NCBI RefSeq assembly: GCF_011758655.1
Contig: NZ_JAAMPA010000003.1
Coordinates: 248,001-312,000 of the forward strand
Direction: 5' to 3'
DNA: 64,000 nucleotides
Source of the DNA: Modestobacter marinus
GTDB lineage: Bacteria; Actinomycetota; Actinomycetes; Mycobacteriales; Geodermatophilaceae
A program made the position numbers and the translations under genes. The notes under the pieces are model-generated. The model was not told where the DNA came from, made no database searches, and saw only the letters and a list, made by a program, of their open reading frames with translations. Shown piece after piece: positions 44,261 through 53,578 of the stretch. Each line of letters opens with the position of its first letter. Position 1 is the stretch's first letter.

Positions 44261-45571
44261 ATGACGACCGACCCCCGCCGCGCGGTGCCGCGGACCGACG
44301 CCGTGCTCGCCGAGCCCCAGGTCGCCGCCGCCGTCGCCCGGCTGGGGCGGGACCTGGTCAAGGCCGCGGTGCAGGCCGCCCAGCAGCGGGTCCGGGGCGG
44401 CGAGCTGGCCCCGGACGACGTCGTCCCGGCCGTGCTGGCCGGGTTGCCCGGCACCGCCGGCAGCCTGCACCCGGTGCTCAACGCCACCGGCGTGCTGGTG
44501 CACACGAACCTGGGCCGCGCCCCGCTGTCGGCCGCGGCCGTCGAGGCGGTGGCCGCCGCCAGCGGCACCACCGACGTCGAGCTGGACCTCCGGACCGGCC
44601 GACGCGGCCCGCGGGGAGAGGGCGCGCTGTCGGCGCTGCTGGCTGCCGTGCCCGCCGCGGAGGCCGCGCTGGTGGTCAACAACTGCGCCGCCGCCCTCGC
44701 GCTGGTGGCCACGGCGCTCGGCGGCGAGCTGGTCATCGCCCGCGGCGAGCTGGTCGAGATCGGCGACGGCTTCCGCATCCCCGACCTGCTGGTCAGCTCC
44801 GGTGCCCGGCTGCGCGAGGTCGGGACGACGAACCGGGTCTCGCTCGCCGACTACACCGACGCCCTCGGCCCGGACACCGGCGCGGTGCTCAAGGTGCACC
44901 CCTCCAACTTCGTCGTCCGCGGGTTCACCCGCTCCGCCGACGTCGCCGAGCTGGCGCCCGCACTGGCCGGCACCGGGGTGCCGCTGGTCGCCGACGTGGG
45001 CAGCGGGCTGCTCCGCCCGCACCCGCTGCTGCCCGACGAGCCGGACCTGCAGACGACGCTGGCCGCCGGCGCGGACCTGGTGCTCTCCAGCGGGGACAAG
45101 CTGCTCGGCGGGCCGCAGGCCGGCATCGTGCTCGGCCGGGCCGACCTGGTGCAGCGGCTCCGCCGGCACCCGCTCTACCGGGCACTGCGGGTGGACAAGA
45201 CGACCCTCGCCGCGCTGGAGGCGACGCTGCGCGGGCCGGTGCCGCCGGTGCGCCGCATGCTCGACGCGGACCTCGGCGGCCTGCAGGCGCGGGCCGACGC
45301 GCTGGCCGAGGTGCTCCGGGCCGCCGGGGTGGCGGCGACGGCGGTGCCGGCCACCGCCCGGGTCGGTGGCGGGGGAGCCCCGGAGTTCGAGCTGCCCAGC
45401 GCGGCGGTGGCGGTGCCGCTGGCCTTCGCGGAGCCGCTGCGCGCCGCCAGCACCCCGGTGGTCGGCTACGCCGCCGGTGACCGCACCCTGCTGGACCTGC
45501 GGAGTCTCGCGCCCGAGGACGACGAGCGGCTGGCCGCGATGGTGCTGGAGGTGGCCCGCCGGTGGACGTGA
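44261..45571 (+). CDS. selA: L-seryl-tRNA(Sec) selenium transferase
   Basis: 436-residue PLP enzyme that converts Ser-tRNA-Sec to Sec-tRNA-Sec with selenophosphate. N-terminal helical domain, then LNATGVLVHTNLGRAPLS, the PLP-binding NNCAAALAL, and the Schiff-base Lys280 in SSGDKLLGGPQAG. All conserved SelA landmarks are present and length is normal. ATG 44261 lies nine bases after TAGGCT. It overlaps selB by ten bases. Its tRNA substrate is the CUA tRNA-Sec 8 kb upstream. Confidence 0.95.
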   Translation: MTTDPRRAVPRTDAVLAEPQVAAAVARLGRDLVKAAVQAAQQRVRGGELAPDDVVPAVLAGLPGTAGSLHPVLNATGVLVHTNLGRAPLSAAAVEAVAAASGTTDVELDLRTGRRGPRGEGALSALLAAVPAAEAALVVNNCAAALALVATALGGELVIARGELVEIGDGFRIPDLLVSSGARLREVGTTNRVSLADYTDALGPDTGAVLKVHPSNFVVRGFTRSADVAELAPALAGTGVPLVADVGSGLLRPHPLLPDEPDLQTTLAAGADLVLSSGDKLLGGPQAGIVLGRADLVQRLRRHPLYRALRVDKTTLAALEATLRGPVPPVRRMLDADLGGLQARADALAEVLRAAGVAATAVPATARVGGGGAPEFELPSAAVAVPLAFAEPLRAASTPVVGYAAGDRTLLDLRSLAPEDDERLAAMVLEVARRWT

Positions 45572-47337
45572 GCGCAGCGGGCCCGACCGGCATGGACGTC
45601 GTCGCCACGGCCGGCCACGTCGACCACGGCAAGTCGACGCTGGTCACGGCGCTGACCGGGATGGAACCGGACCGGTGGGAGGAGGAGCGCCGGCGCGGGC
45701 TCACCATCGACCTCGGGTTCGCCTGGACGACGCTGCCCTCGGGGCGCCGGCTGGCGGTGGTCGACGTGCCCGGGCACGAGCGGTTCGTCGGCAACATGCT
45801 CGCCGGGGTGGGGTCGGTGCCCGCCGCGCTGGTCGTGGTCGCCGCCGACGACGGGTGGTCGGCGCAGACCGCCGAGCACGTCGCCGTCCTGGACGCCCTC
45901 GGGGTGCGGCACGGGTTGCTGGCGGTCACCAAGTCCGACCTCGCCGACCCGGCGCCGGTGCTCGCCGACGCCGCCGAGCGGCTGGCCGGGACGTCGCTGG
46001 GCCGGGTGCCGGCCGTGGCGGTCAGCGCCCGCGCCGGCACCGGGCTGCCGGAGCTGGCGGGCGCGCTGGAGCAGGTGCTGGCCGGGCTGCCCGCGCCCGA
46101 CACGGGCGCGCCGGTGCGGCTGTGGATCGACCGGGCGTTCACCATCCGCGGCGCCGGCACCGTCGTGACCGGCACCCTGGCCGGCGGCACCGTGACCACC
46201 GGCGACCGCCTCGACCTCGGCGGGCGCGCGGTGACCGTGCGCGGGCTGCAGTCGCTGGGCGCGCCGGTCGAGACGGCGTCGGCCACGGCCCGGGTGGCGC
46301 TCAACCTGCGCGGCGTGGCGGTGGAGGAGCTCTCCCGCGGCGACGCGCTGCTGACCCCCGAGGCGTTCCGGCGCACCGCCGACCTCGACGTGACGCTGGT
46401 GCGGCCGGTCGAGGAGAAGCTGCCCGCGGAGCTGGTCGTGCACATCGGGTCCGCGACGGTCGCGGCGCGCGTGCGCCCGCTGGACGGGTCGGCGCTGCGG
46501 CTGCGGCTGGCCACCGAGCTGCCGTTGCGGGTGGGCGACCGGCTGCTGCTGCGCGACCCCGGTGCCCGCCGGGTGCACGGCGCCGAGGTGCGCGACGTGG
46601 ACCCGCCGGAGCTGCGTCGTCGGGGTGCGGCCCGGACCCGCGCAGCCGAGCTCGCCGAGCAGCCGCTGGGTGAGGCCGGGGCGCGGGCGGACCTGCTCCG
46701 GCGGCGGTTCGTGCGCCGCGCGGACTTCGTCGCCATGGGGTGGCCGGTGCCCGCGGACGCCACGGCCGTCGGCTCCTGGCTCCTCGCCCCGGGGCTGGCC
46801 GACGAGCTGGCCGCCCGGGTGCCGCAGGTCGTGGCCCGCTACCGCCAGTTGCGCCCACTGGAGCCCGGCCCGCCGACCGCCGTCCTGCGGTCGGCGCTGG
46901 AGCTGCCCGACGTCGAGCTGGTACCCGCCCTCGTCCGCGAGCCCCTGGCGCTGCGGGACGGCCGGGTCGTCGCCGGCGCGGCGGCGCTGCCGCCGGCGGT
47001 GCAGCGCGCGGTGGACGACATCCGCGCCCGGCTGCTCCAGGAGCCGTTCGCCGCACCGGAGGCCGGTGACCTGGTGGCCGCGGGACTGGGGCCCCGGGAG
47101 CTGGCGGCGGCGGTGCGGGACGAGCAGCTGGTGCGGATCGCCGAGGGCATCTACCTGGCACCCGGCGTCGCCGAGCAGGCCCGCGGCCGGCTGGCGGCGC
47201 TCCCGCAGCCCTTCACGCTCAGCGAGGCGCGCAAGGCGTGGGGGACCACCCGCCGGGTCGCCGTCCCGCTGGCCGAGTACCTCGACGCCCGAGGGGTCAC
47301 CGCCCGCCAGCCGGACAACACCCGCCGCCTGCGCTGA
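45562..47337 (+). CDS. selB: Selenocysteine-specific elongation factor SelB
   Basis: 591-residue EF-Tu-like GTPase that carries Sec-tRNA and binds the SECIS hairpin. G1 GHVDHGKST, G2 RRGLTIDLGFAW, G3 DVPGHERF, G4 TKSD. Domains II-III follow (FTIRGAGTVVTGTL), then the C-terminal winged helices (about 400-591; final segment FTLSEARKAWGTTRRVAVPLAEYL, here cited in part). GTG 45562 overlaps selA; ATG 45592 is an alternative that loses ten residues. In this organism it should act at UAG, since the tRNA anticodon is CUA; SelB does not read the codon itself. Confidence 0.95.
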   Translation: MDVSAAGPTGMDVVATAGHVDHGKSTLVTALTGMEPDRWEEERRRGLTIDLGFAWTTLPSGRRLAVVDVPGHERFVGNMLAGVGSVPAALVVVAADDGWSAQTAEHVAVLDALGVRHGLLAVTKSDLADPAPVLADAAERLAGTSLGRVPAVAVSARAGTGLPELAGALEQVLAGLPAPDTGAPVRLWIDRAFTIRGAGTVVTGTLAGGTVTTGDRLDLGGRAVTVRGLQSLGAPVETASATARVALNLRGVAVEELSRGDALLTPEAFRRTADLDVTLVRPVEEKLPAELVVHIGSATVAARVRPLDGSALRLRLATELPLRVGDRLLLRDPGARRVHGAEVRDVDPPELRRRGAARTRAAELAEQPLGEAGARADLLRRRFVRRADFVAMGWPVPADATAVGSWLLAPGLADELAARVPQVVARYRQLRPLEPGPPTAVLRSALELPDVELVPALVREPLALRDGRVVAGAAALPPAVQRAVDDIRARLLQEPFAAPEAGDLVAAGLGPRELAAAVRDEQLVRIAEGIYLAPGVAEQARGRLAALPQPFTLSEARKAWGTTRRVAVPLAEYLDARGVTARQPDNTRRLR

Positions 47338-47358
47338 CCCGGATCGGCGGTCGACCGC

Positions 47359-47520
47359 TCAGACCGGGCCGCCGCCGGATGCCAGTTGCCGCAGGTCGAC
47401 GTGCGCCGGCGTCTCCACCGGCAGCGGGGGCTCGGCGTCGCGGACCTCGACGAACTGGTCCGGTGTCACCGGCTCCGGGAGCTGCCGGTACTGCGCTCGC
47501 GGGTCTGCCTGCTCGGTCAC
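47359..47520 (-). CDS. Small hypothetical protein
   Basis: 53 residues, VTEQADPRAQYRQLPEPV then TPDQFVEVRDAEPP and ending in SGGGPV. The composition (Gln, Glu, Asp, Val, Tyr) is that of real protein and contrasts with the Ala/Arg/Pro translation upstream in the same frame, which is repeat DNA. GTG 47520 was chosen at this boundary. It converges on selB with 21 bp between stops. I do not recognise the family; acidic, soluble, no motif. Confidence 0.5.
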   Translation of the reverse strand: MTEQADPRAQYRQLPEPVTPDQFVEVRDAEPPLPVETPAHVDLRQLASGGGPV

Positions 47521-47589
47521 GGCCCCAGGGTGCGGCCGCGGAGCGCGGGGCGACAAGTGGTCTTCGCGCGCTAGTGCTCTGGCTGCACT

Positions 47590-47728
47590 GCTGCACCAGA
47601 GCACTAGCGACGGCGGTGCTGCACCAGGGCACGGGCGACGGCTCGGGTGCACCAGGGCACGGGCGACGGCTCGGGTGCACCAGGGCACGGGCAACGGCTC
47701 CGGTGCAGCAGGCACAGGCGCCGGCTCC
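47590..47728 (+). repeat. 28-bp tandem repeat
   Basis: About five head-to-tail units of type GGTGCACCAGGGCACGGGCG + ACGGCTCG. The two best copies (47646-47673, 47674-47701) differ at two bases; outer copies are 25-30 bp and more diverged. No spacers, no open frame of protein-like composition. It fills the gap between the small protein and the enoyl-CoA hydratase gene (47521-47805). Confidence 0.8.
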
Positions 47729-47805
47729 GCTGCGCCGGACCGAACGCGTCGGCACGCCGCACCGGTACCGGGTGCCGGATGCGCGGTGCCCAGTGCGTGC
47801 TCGGG

Positions 47806-48591
47806 CTACTCGCCGGTCGGCACCCAGCGGGCGGGGCGCTTCTCGCGGAAGGCGGCGATGCCCTCCTGGCCCTCCTCGCCGGCGAAAAAGCGCGCCGACA
47901 GCTGCAGCAGCGCCGGGAACTGACCGGCCAGGTCGGTGCCCGAGCGCAGCAGCCGCTTCGTCTCGGCCAGCGCGGACGGTGCGCCCGCGGCCAGTGCGGT
48001 GACCTGCGCAGCGACGGTGGCATCGACCTCGTCGTCCGGGACGGCCAGGTCGACCAGCCCGCCGGCCGCGGCGGTCGCGGCGTCGAAGACCTCACCGGTG
48101 AGCATCAGCCGGTGGACGACGTGCGGGAGCATCCGCGGCCGGCACACCGCGGAGATGACCGCCGGGACGACGCCGATCCGCACCTCGGTGAACGCGAAGC
48201 TGGCGCCGGCGCCGGCCACCACGACGTCGCAGGCCGCGGCCAGCCCCACCCCGCCCGCGCGGGCCGGTCCGCGGACGGCGGCGAGCACGGGCTTGGGCGC
48301 GTTCCAGATCAGCTGCAGCAGCTCGGGGAACTCGTTGACGCCCTGGTCGGCGGCGGCGCCCCCGGTCGCCTCGGCGAGGTCCATGCCCGAGCAGAACACC
48401 CGGCCGGTGTGGTCGAGCACCACCACCCGCACTGCCTCGTCGGCGAAGGCCTCGGTGAGGGCGGCACGGAGCTGGGCGCGCATGGCGCGGGAGAGGGCGT
48501 TCCGGTTGGCGGGGGAGTCGAGGGTCAGCCGGGCCACGCCGGCGGACACGTCGACGGAGAGCACGCGGTCGTCATTGGTCGCGGAGGTCAC
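47806..48591 (-). CDS. Enoyl-CoA hydratase/isomerase family protein
   Basis: 261-residue crotonase-fold protein. Acyl-CoA binding segment DSPANRNALS, oxyanion-hole strands GRVFCSGMDLAEA and RGPARAGGVGLAAACDVVVA. The usual catalytic Glu pair is not clearly conserved at both positions (VRIGVVPAVIS carries none), so hydratase activity is uncertain; isomerase or other crotonase chemistry is possible. GTG 48591 has a weak CAAGAT box six bases upstream and is divergent from hemW by 39 bp. The stop is TAG. Confidence 0.82.
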   Translation of the reverse strand: MTSATNDDRVLSVDVSAGVARLTLDSPANRNALSRAMRAQLRAALTEAFADEAVRVVVLDHTGRVFCSGMDLAEATGGAAADQGVNEFPELLQLIWNAPKPVLAAVRGPARAGGVGLAAACDVVVAGAGASFAFTEVRIGVVPAVISAVCRPRMLPHVVHRLMLTGEVFDAATAAAGGLVDLAVPDDEVDATVAAQVTALAAGAPSALAETKRLLRSGTDLAGQFPALLQLSARFFAGEEGQEGIAAFREKRPARWVPTGE

Positions 48592-48630
48592 GACGCCATC
48601 TTGCCGGGGGCGGTCACACTGGGAGCAGCG

Positions 48631-49863
48631 ATGACCACGACCCTCCCCCTCCTCGGCCAGACCCCGGCACTCCCCGCGGGCCCCTCGATGCTCCCGGCGT
48701 CGGCCCGGAACGGCCTGCCGACGACGCCCTTCGGCCTCTACGTGCACGTGCCGTTCTGCGCGACCCGCTGCGGCTACTGCGACTTCAACACCTACACCTC
48801 CGACGAGCTGGGCCCGGGCGCCAACCGCAGCGAGTACGCCGGCACCGCGATCGCCGAGCTGCGGCTGGCCGCGCAGGTGCTGGGCCCCGACCGGCCGGCG
48901 GTGCAGACCGTGTTCGTCGGCGGCGGCACCCCGACGCTGCTGCCGGCGCAGGACCTGGTGGCCGTCATGGACGCCGTCCGTGAGCTCTTCCCGGTGGCAC
49001 CCGACGTCGAGGTGACCACCGAGGCCAACCCCGAATCGGTGACGCCGGAGTCGCTGGCCACCCTGCGGGCCGGTGGCTTCACCCGGATCAGTCTGGGCAT
49101 GCAGTCCGCCGCCGAGCACGTGCTCGCCGTGCTGGACCGCCGGCACACCCCCGGCCGGGCGGTGCAGGCCGCGCACGAGGCCCGGGCAGCCGGCTTCGAG
49201 CACGTGAACCTGGACCTGATCTACGGCGCGCCGGGGGAGACCGACGCCGACTGGCAGGCCTCGCTCGACGCCGTCCTGGCCGCGCCGGTCGACCACGTCA
49301 GCGCCTACGCGTTGATCGTCGAGCAGGGCACCCGGCTGGCCCGGCGGGTCGCCCGGGGCGAGCTGCCGATGCCGGACGACGACGTGCTGGCCGACCGCTA
49401 CGAGATGGCCGACCGTGCGTTCGGCGCTGCCGGGCTGGGCTGGTACGAGGTGTCGAACTGGGCGCACGACCGGGCGGCCCGGTGCCGGCACAACGAGCTG
49501 TACTGGGCCAACGCCAACTGGTGGGGGATCGGGCCCGGTGCGCACTCGCACGTCGGCGGGCTGCGCTGGTGGAACGTCAAGCACCCGGCCGCCTACGCCG
49601 ACCGGATCGCCGCCGGCCTGCACCCCGCCGCCGACAGCGAGCTGCTGACCCCGGAGGACCAGGCCCTGGAGACGGTGATGCTGGGCCTGCGGCTGCGCGA
49701 CGGGCTGCCGCTGACCGCGCTCAGCGCGGCGGGGCGGGCGCGGGCCGCGGAGTCAGTCGTCCGCGGGCTGCTCGCGGCGGAGCCGCACGAGGCAGGGCTC
49801 GCCGTCCTCACCGACCGCGGCCGGCTGCTCGCCGACGCGGTCGTCCGCGACCTGACCGACTGA
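48631..49863 (+). CDS. hemW: HemW-like radical SAM protein
   Basis: 410-residue HemW-type protein, long misnamed coproporphyrinogen III oxidase; HemW binds heme and acts as heme chaperone. The cluster motif is CATRCGYCDF (CxxxCxxC), followed by FVGGGTPTLLP, EANPESV and GMQSAAEHVL. The C-terminal HemN-like domain has RHNELYWANANWWGIGPGAHS. ATG 48631; the family typically starts further in, so the first ~35 residues are a variable extension. Followed by a dispersed terminator-like repeat. Confidence 0.9.
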   Translation: MTTTLPLLGQTPALPAGPSMLPASARNGLPTTPFGLYVHVPFCATRCGYCDFNTYTSDELGPGANRSEYAGTAIAELRLAAQVLGPDRPAVQTVFVGGGTPTLLPAQDLVAVMDAVRELFPVAPDVEVTTEANPESVTPESLATLRAGGFTRISLGMQSAAEHVLAVLDRRHTPGRAVQAAHEARAAGFEHVNLDLIYGAPGETDADWQASLDAVLAAPVDHVSAYALIVEQGTRLARRVARGELPMPDDDVLADRYEMADRAFGAAGLGWYEVSNWAHDRAARCRHNELYWANANWWGIGPGAHSHVGGLRWWNVKHPAAYADRIAAGLHPAADSELLTPEDQALETVMLGLRLRDGLPLTALSAAGRARAAESVVRGLLAAEPHEAGLAVLTDRGRLLADAVVRDLTD

Positions 49864-49900
49864 GGAAGGACCCCCTCGCCCCCCTGCGAGGGGGCCGGGC
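49864..49900 (+). terminator. Terminator-like dispersed repeat, copy 3 (after hemW)
   Basis: GAGGAAGGACCCCCTCGC, then GCGAGGGGGCC: a short-loop version of the same element found after ndk, def and the response regulator gene. It separates the convergent hemW and recQ. Confidence 0.65.
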
Positions 49901-49934
49901 AGCGGCGCCCGTAGCGGGGCCGGGAGACCGGGTG

Positions 49935-51788
49935 TCAGCCGTGGAGAGCGGCGAGCAACTGCTCGCCGTAGCGCTCCAGCTTGGCCGCGCCGACCCCACT
50001 GACGGTGCCCAGCGCGGCCACGGTGGTGGGTTCCTCGGTGGCGATCTGCCGCAGCGTCGCGTCGTGGAAGACCACGTAGGCGGGCACGCCCTGCTCCTTG
50101 GCGGTGGCGGCCCGCCAGGCCCGCAGCCGCTCGAACGCCGGGGTGGCCGAGGCAGGCAGCTCGGGTGCGGTGGCCCGGTCGCCCCGGGCGCGGGCGGCCC
50201 GGGCCGGGCGCTCGGGCTCGCGCCGCATCAGCACCTCACGCTCCCGGCGCAGCACCGGCCCGCTCGCCTCGTTGAGCGCCAGCGTGCCGTACTCGCCCTG
50301 CACCGCCAGCAGCCCCTGCGCCAGCAGCTGGCGGACGACGCCGCGCCACTGCCCCTCGGAGAGGTCGGTGCCGATGCCGAAGACGGTGAGCTCGTCGTGC
50401 GCGTGCTGGGCGACCTTGTCGGTGCGCCTGCCCAGCAGGATGTCGATGGACTGCCCCGCGCCGAAGGACTGCCCGCGCTCGCGCTGCAGCCGCAGCACCG
50501 TGGACAGCAGCATCTGCGCCGGGATCGTGGCGTCCCAGGACTCCGGGGGGCTCAGGCAGGTGTCGCAGTTCCCGCAGGGCGCGCTCTCCTGGCCGAAGTG
50601 GGCCAGCAACCGCACCCGCCGGCACTCGACCGTCTCGCAGAGCGCCAGCATGGCGTCGAGCTGGCCGGAGAGCAGGCGCCGGTGCGCGAGGTCGCCGTCC
50701 GAGCCCTCGATCATCTTGCGCTGCTGGACGACGTCGGCCAGGCCGTAGGCGAGCCAGGCCGTCGAGGGCAGCCCGTCGCGGCCGGCGCGGCCGGTCTCCT
50801 GGTAGTAGCCCTCGACCGACTTGGGCAGGTCGAGGTGGGCCACGAAGCGGACGTCGGGCTTGTCGATGCCCATGCCGAACGCGATGGTCGCGACCATCAC
50901 CAGCCCGTCCTCGCGCAGGAACCGGGACTGGTGGTCCGCGCGGGTCCGGGCGTCGAGCCCGGCGTGGTACGGCAGGGCCGGGACGCCGTTGCGGACCAGG
51001 AACTCGGCGGTCGTCTCGACCGAGGCGCGGGACAGGCAGTAGACGATGCCGGCGTCCCCGGGGTGCTCGGTGCGCAGCAGGTCCAGCAGCTGCTTGCGGG
51101 GCTCGTTCTTCGGTGCGATCCGGTACTGGATGTTCGGCCGGTCGAACCCGGCGACCACGTGCAGCGCGTCGTCCAGCTGCAGCCGGGTGCTGATCTCGGC
51201 GTGGGTGGCGGGCGTGGCCGTCGCCGTCAGCGCGATCCGGGGGACGTCGGGCCAGCGCTCGTGCAGCATCGACAGGGCCAGGTAGTCGGGCCGGAAGTCG
51301 TGCCCCCACTGCGCGACGCAGTGTGCCTCGTCGATGGCGAACAGGGCGATCCGGCCGCGTTCCAGCAACCGCGCGGTCGGTGAGGCGCCGCCGCCCAGTG
51401 ACTCCGGCGCCACGTACAGCAGGTCGAGCTCCCCGGCGAGGAAGGCCTCCTCGACGTCCCGGCGCTCGGCCCGGTCCTGGCTGGAGTTGAGGAACCCGGC
51501 GCGCACGCCCAGGGCGCGCAACGTGTCAACCTGGTCCTGCATCAGCGCGATCAGCGGGGAGACCACGACGCCGACGCCCTCGCGCAGCAGCGCCGGCACC
51601 TGGTAGCACAGCGACTTCCCGCCGCCGGTCGGCATCAGCACCAGCGCGTCACCGCCGGCGACGACGTGGTCGACCACCTCGCGCTGCGGTCCACGGAAGG
51701 CGTCGTAGCCGAACACCCGACCGAGCACCTCGAGCGCACGGTCCGCGGTCACGGCGTCCTCGAGCGGGGGAGCCTCGGTCACGTCCAC
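49935..51788 (-). CDS. recQ: ATP-dependent DNA helicase RecQ
   Basis: 617-residue SF2 helicase. Motif [14 protein letters not shown], motif [18 protein letters not shown], motif [12 protein letters not shown], motif [12 protein letters not shown]. RecQ-Ct zinc site has the four cysteines in CETVECRR...CGNCDTC, followed by winged helix and a C-terminal HRDC domain (about 540-617). GTG 51788 was chosen because TACCCT lies six bases upstream; ORF starts further up would overlap the promoter. Role: recombination and fork repair. Confidence 0.93.
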   Translation of the reverse strand: MDVTEAPPLEDAVTADRALEVLGRVFGYDAFRGPQREVVDHVVAGGDALVLMPTGGGKSLCYQVPALLREGVGVVVSPLIALMQDQVDTLRALGVRAGFLNSSQDRAERRDVEEAFLAGELDLLYVAPESLGGGASPTARLLERGRIALFAIDEAHCVAQWGHDFRPDYLALSMLHERWPDVPRIALTATATPATHAEISTRLQLDDALHVVAGFDRPNIQYRIAPKNEPRKQLLDLLRTEHPGDAGIVYCLSRASVETTAEFLVRNGVPALPYHAGLDARTRADHQSRFLREDGLVMVATIAFGMGIDKPDVRFVAHLDLPKSVEGYYQETGRAGRDGLPSTAWLAYGLADVVQQRKMIEGSDGDLAHRRLLSGQLDAMLALCETVECRRVRLLAHFGQESAPCGNCDTCLSPPESWDATIPAQMLLSTVLRLQRERGQSFGAGQSIDILLGRRTDKVAQHAHDELTVFGIGTDLSEGQWRGVVRQLLAQGLLAVQGEYGTLALNEASGPVLRREREVLMRREPERPARAARARGDRATAPELPASATPAFERLRAWRAATAKEQGVPAYVVFHDATLRQIATEEPTTVAALGTVSGVGAAKLERYGEQLLAALHG

Positions 51789-51820
51789 ATCGCGAGGGTA
51801 GGCGGGCCGGGGGCGGCCGT

Positions 51821-51834
51821 CTGACATCTGTCAG
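51821..51834. promoter_or_regulatory. Palindrome CTGACATCTGTCAG upstream of the ABC-2 exporter
   Basis: CTGACA-TC-TGTCAG, perfect 6-bp arms, between the divergent recQ and exporter genes, 48 bp before the exporter -10 box (CACGCT, 51882-51887). It could be the binding site of the NarL-type regulator encoded at the end of this operon; this is inference from position and symmetry. Confidence 0.45.
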
Positions 51835-51893
51835 GAGGTGTGGACGACGTCTCGCACTCCCGCCGGGACCCCGGGGAGGGCCACGCTCGAGGC

Positions 51894-52805
51894 ATGCCCG
51901 AGACCCCCGCCCTCGCGATCGAGGGGCTGACCGTCCGCTACGGCCAGACGCTCGCCGTCGACGCGCTCGACCTGCGCATCGACCGCGGTGAGACCGTCGC
52001 CCTGCTCGGCTCCAACGGAGCCGGGAAGTCCTCCGTCGTCAACGCCGCGCTGGGCCTCTTCCGCCCGGCCGCCGGGACGGTCCGGCTGCTCGGCCGCGAG
52101 CCGGCCGCCGCGCTGCAGGCCGGCGGCGTCGGCGCGATGCTGCAGCACGGCGGGCTGCCCAGCGAGGCGCGCGTCGGTGAGGTGCTCGCGCTGGTGCGCC
52201 GCCGCTACGCCGACCCCTGGCCGCTGGCGGACCTCGCCGCCACCGCCGGCATCGCCGGGCTGCTCGACCGGGGGGTCGACGCGCTCTCCGGCGGGCAGCG
52301 CCAGCGGGTGCTGCTCGCCCTCGCCCTGGCCGGCGCACCGCCGTTGCTGCTGCTGGACGAGCCGACCTCCGCGATGGACGTCAAGGGCCGGCAGGCCTTC
52401 TGGACGACGATGCGCGGGCTGGCCGACCGCGGGCACACCGTCGTCTTCGCCACCCACCACCTGGACGAGGCCGACGCGGTCGCCGACCGGGTCGTGGTGG
52501 TGGCCGGCGGACGGGTCCTCGCCGACGGGACGGCGGCGAAGATCAAGTCCCGCATCGCCGGGCGCACCGTCCGGTTCCGCTGCCCCGGCCCGCGGGACGG
52601 GCTGGCCGCGATGCCCGGCGTGACCGGGATCGGCGGGGAGGGCGACCTGGTGGAGCTCAACACCACCGACGCCGAGGCCACCCTGCGCGCGTTGCTGGCC
52701 AGCCGCACCGGGCTGCCCGACCTGGAGGTGCGCGGCGCCAGCCTCGAACAGGCCTTCCTGCACCTCACCTCCGACCTGACGACCGCGAACGGAGCGCTCC
52801 GATGA
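51894..52805 (+). CDS. ABC-2 exporter ATP-binding protein
   Basis: 303-residue DrrA/CcmA-like ATPase. Walker A GSNGAGKSSV, signature LSGGQRQRV, Walker B LLLLDEPTSAMD, H-loop FATHHLDEAD; the C-terminal extension (about 225-300) is usual for drug or lipid exporters. ATG 51894 follows CACGCT by six bases. It overlaps the permease gene (ATGA) and is followed by a two-component system on the same strand, suggesting an envelope-stress or antibiotic-responsive exporter; the substrate is unknown. Confidence 0.88.
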   Translation: MPETPALAIEGLTVRYGQTLAVDALDLRIDRGETVALLGSNGAGKSSVVNAALGLFRPAAGTVRLLGREPAAALQAGGVGAMLQHGGLPSEARVGEVLALVRRRYADPWPLADLAATAGIAGLLDRGVDALSGGQRQRVLLALALAGAPPLLLLDEPTSAMDVKGRQAFWTTMRGLADRGHTVVFATHHLDEADAVADRVVVVAGGRVLADGTAAKIKSRIAGRTVRFRCPGPRDGLAAMPGVTGIGGEGDLVELNTTDAEATLRALLASRTGLPDLEVRGASLEQAFLHLTSDLTTANGALR

Positions 52806-53542
52806 CCGATCTGCTGTTCTTCCAGCTCCGCCGGGTGGGGCGCAACCGGCAGTACCTCTTCTTCACCGTGCTGCTGCCGGCGTTGTTCACCGTCTTCTTC
52901 ACCAAGGTCATCGGTGGGCAGGCAGGGGCGACCGACTACCAGGACGTCGCCGGCTCGGTGCTGGTCTCGATGATGGCCTACGGCGCGATCGGTGCGGCGC
53001 TGGGCGCGACGATCCGGATGGCCTTCGACCGCTCCTCCGGCTGGCTGCGGCAGCTGCGGGTGACCCCGGTGCCGACCGGCTCGGTGTTCGCCGTCGACGT
53101 CGTGGTCGGTGCCCTGCTGGTGCTGCCCAGCCTCGTCGTCGTGGCCCTGGTCGGCCGGTTCGTCAACGGCGTCGACCTCGGCCTGGGCACCTGGCTGGCG
53201 CTGGTCGGGTCACTGTGGGCCGGGGCGGTGGTGTTCGTCGCCCTCGGCGTGGCGGTGGGGCTGGCGCTGGACGCCCAGGCCGCGGGGGCGGCCATCGGCA
53301 TCCTGGGCACGGTGCTCGCCGCGCTGGGTGGGCTCTGGTTCCCGGTCGAGCTCTTCCCGGCGGGCATGGCCACGGTGGCCCGCACCCTGCCGTCGTACTG
53401 GTTCGCCGAGCTGGGCCGGGACGTCGCGGCGGGCACGTTCGCCGGCACCCCGGTGCTCGTGCTCGCGGGGTACGGCGTCCTGTTCGCCGCCGCGGCGCTG
53501 GCCGTCGCCCGGCGGCGCCCGCTGCACGCGGTGGCGGGCTGA
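52802..53542 (+). CDS. ABC-2 type transporter permease
   Basis: 246-residue ABC2_membrane protein with six TM helices (first about 20-38, VLLPALFTVFFTKVIG region; last near 222-238). Typical cytoplasmic segment DRSSGWLRQLRVTPVP follows TM2. ATG 52802 overlaps the ATPase stop by four bases. The permease works as a dimer with the upstream ATPase. The next gene, a sensor kinase, starts 36 bp later with its own -10 box. Confidence 0.88.
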   Translation: MTDLLFFQLRRVGRNRQYLFFTVLLPALFTVFFTKVIGGQAGATDYQDVAGSVLVSMMAYGAIGAALGATIRMAFDRSSGWLRQLRVTPVPTGSVFAVDVVVGALLVLPSLVVVALVGRFVNGVDLGLGTWLALVGSLWAGAVVFVALGVAVGLALDAQAAGAAIGILGTVLAALGGLWFPVELFPAGMATVARTLPSYWFAELGRDVAAGTFAGTPVLVLAGYGVLFAAAALAVARRRPLHAVAG

Positions 53543-53578
53543 GCTGTGGCGTGGCTGCGGGGCGCTACGGTCCGTCCG

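Noticed and set aside
47590-47728. 28-bp repeats as a possible CRISPR array
   Set aside because: Units are contiguous with no spacers, the copies drift in length, and no cas gene is present.
49935-51827. recQ start at the far-upstream ATG
   Set aside because: A TACCCT -10 box lies between that codon and GTG 51788, so the shorter start is favoured.
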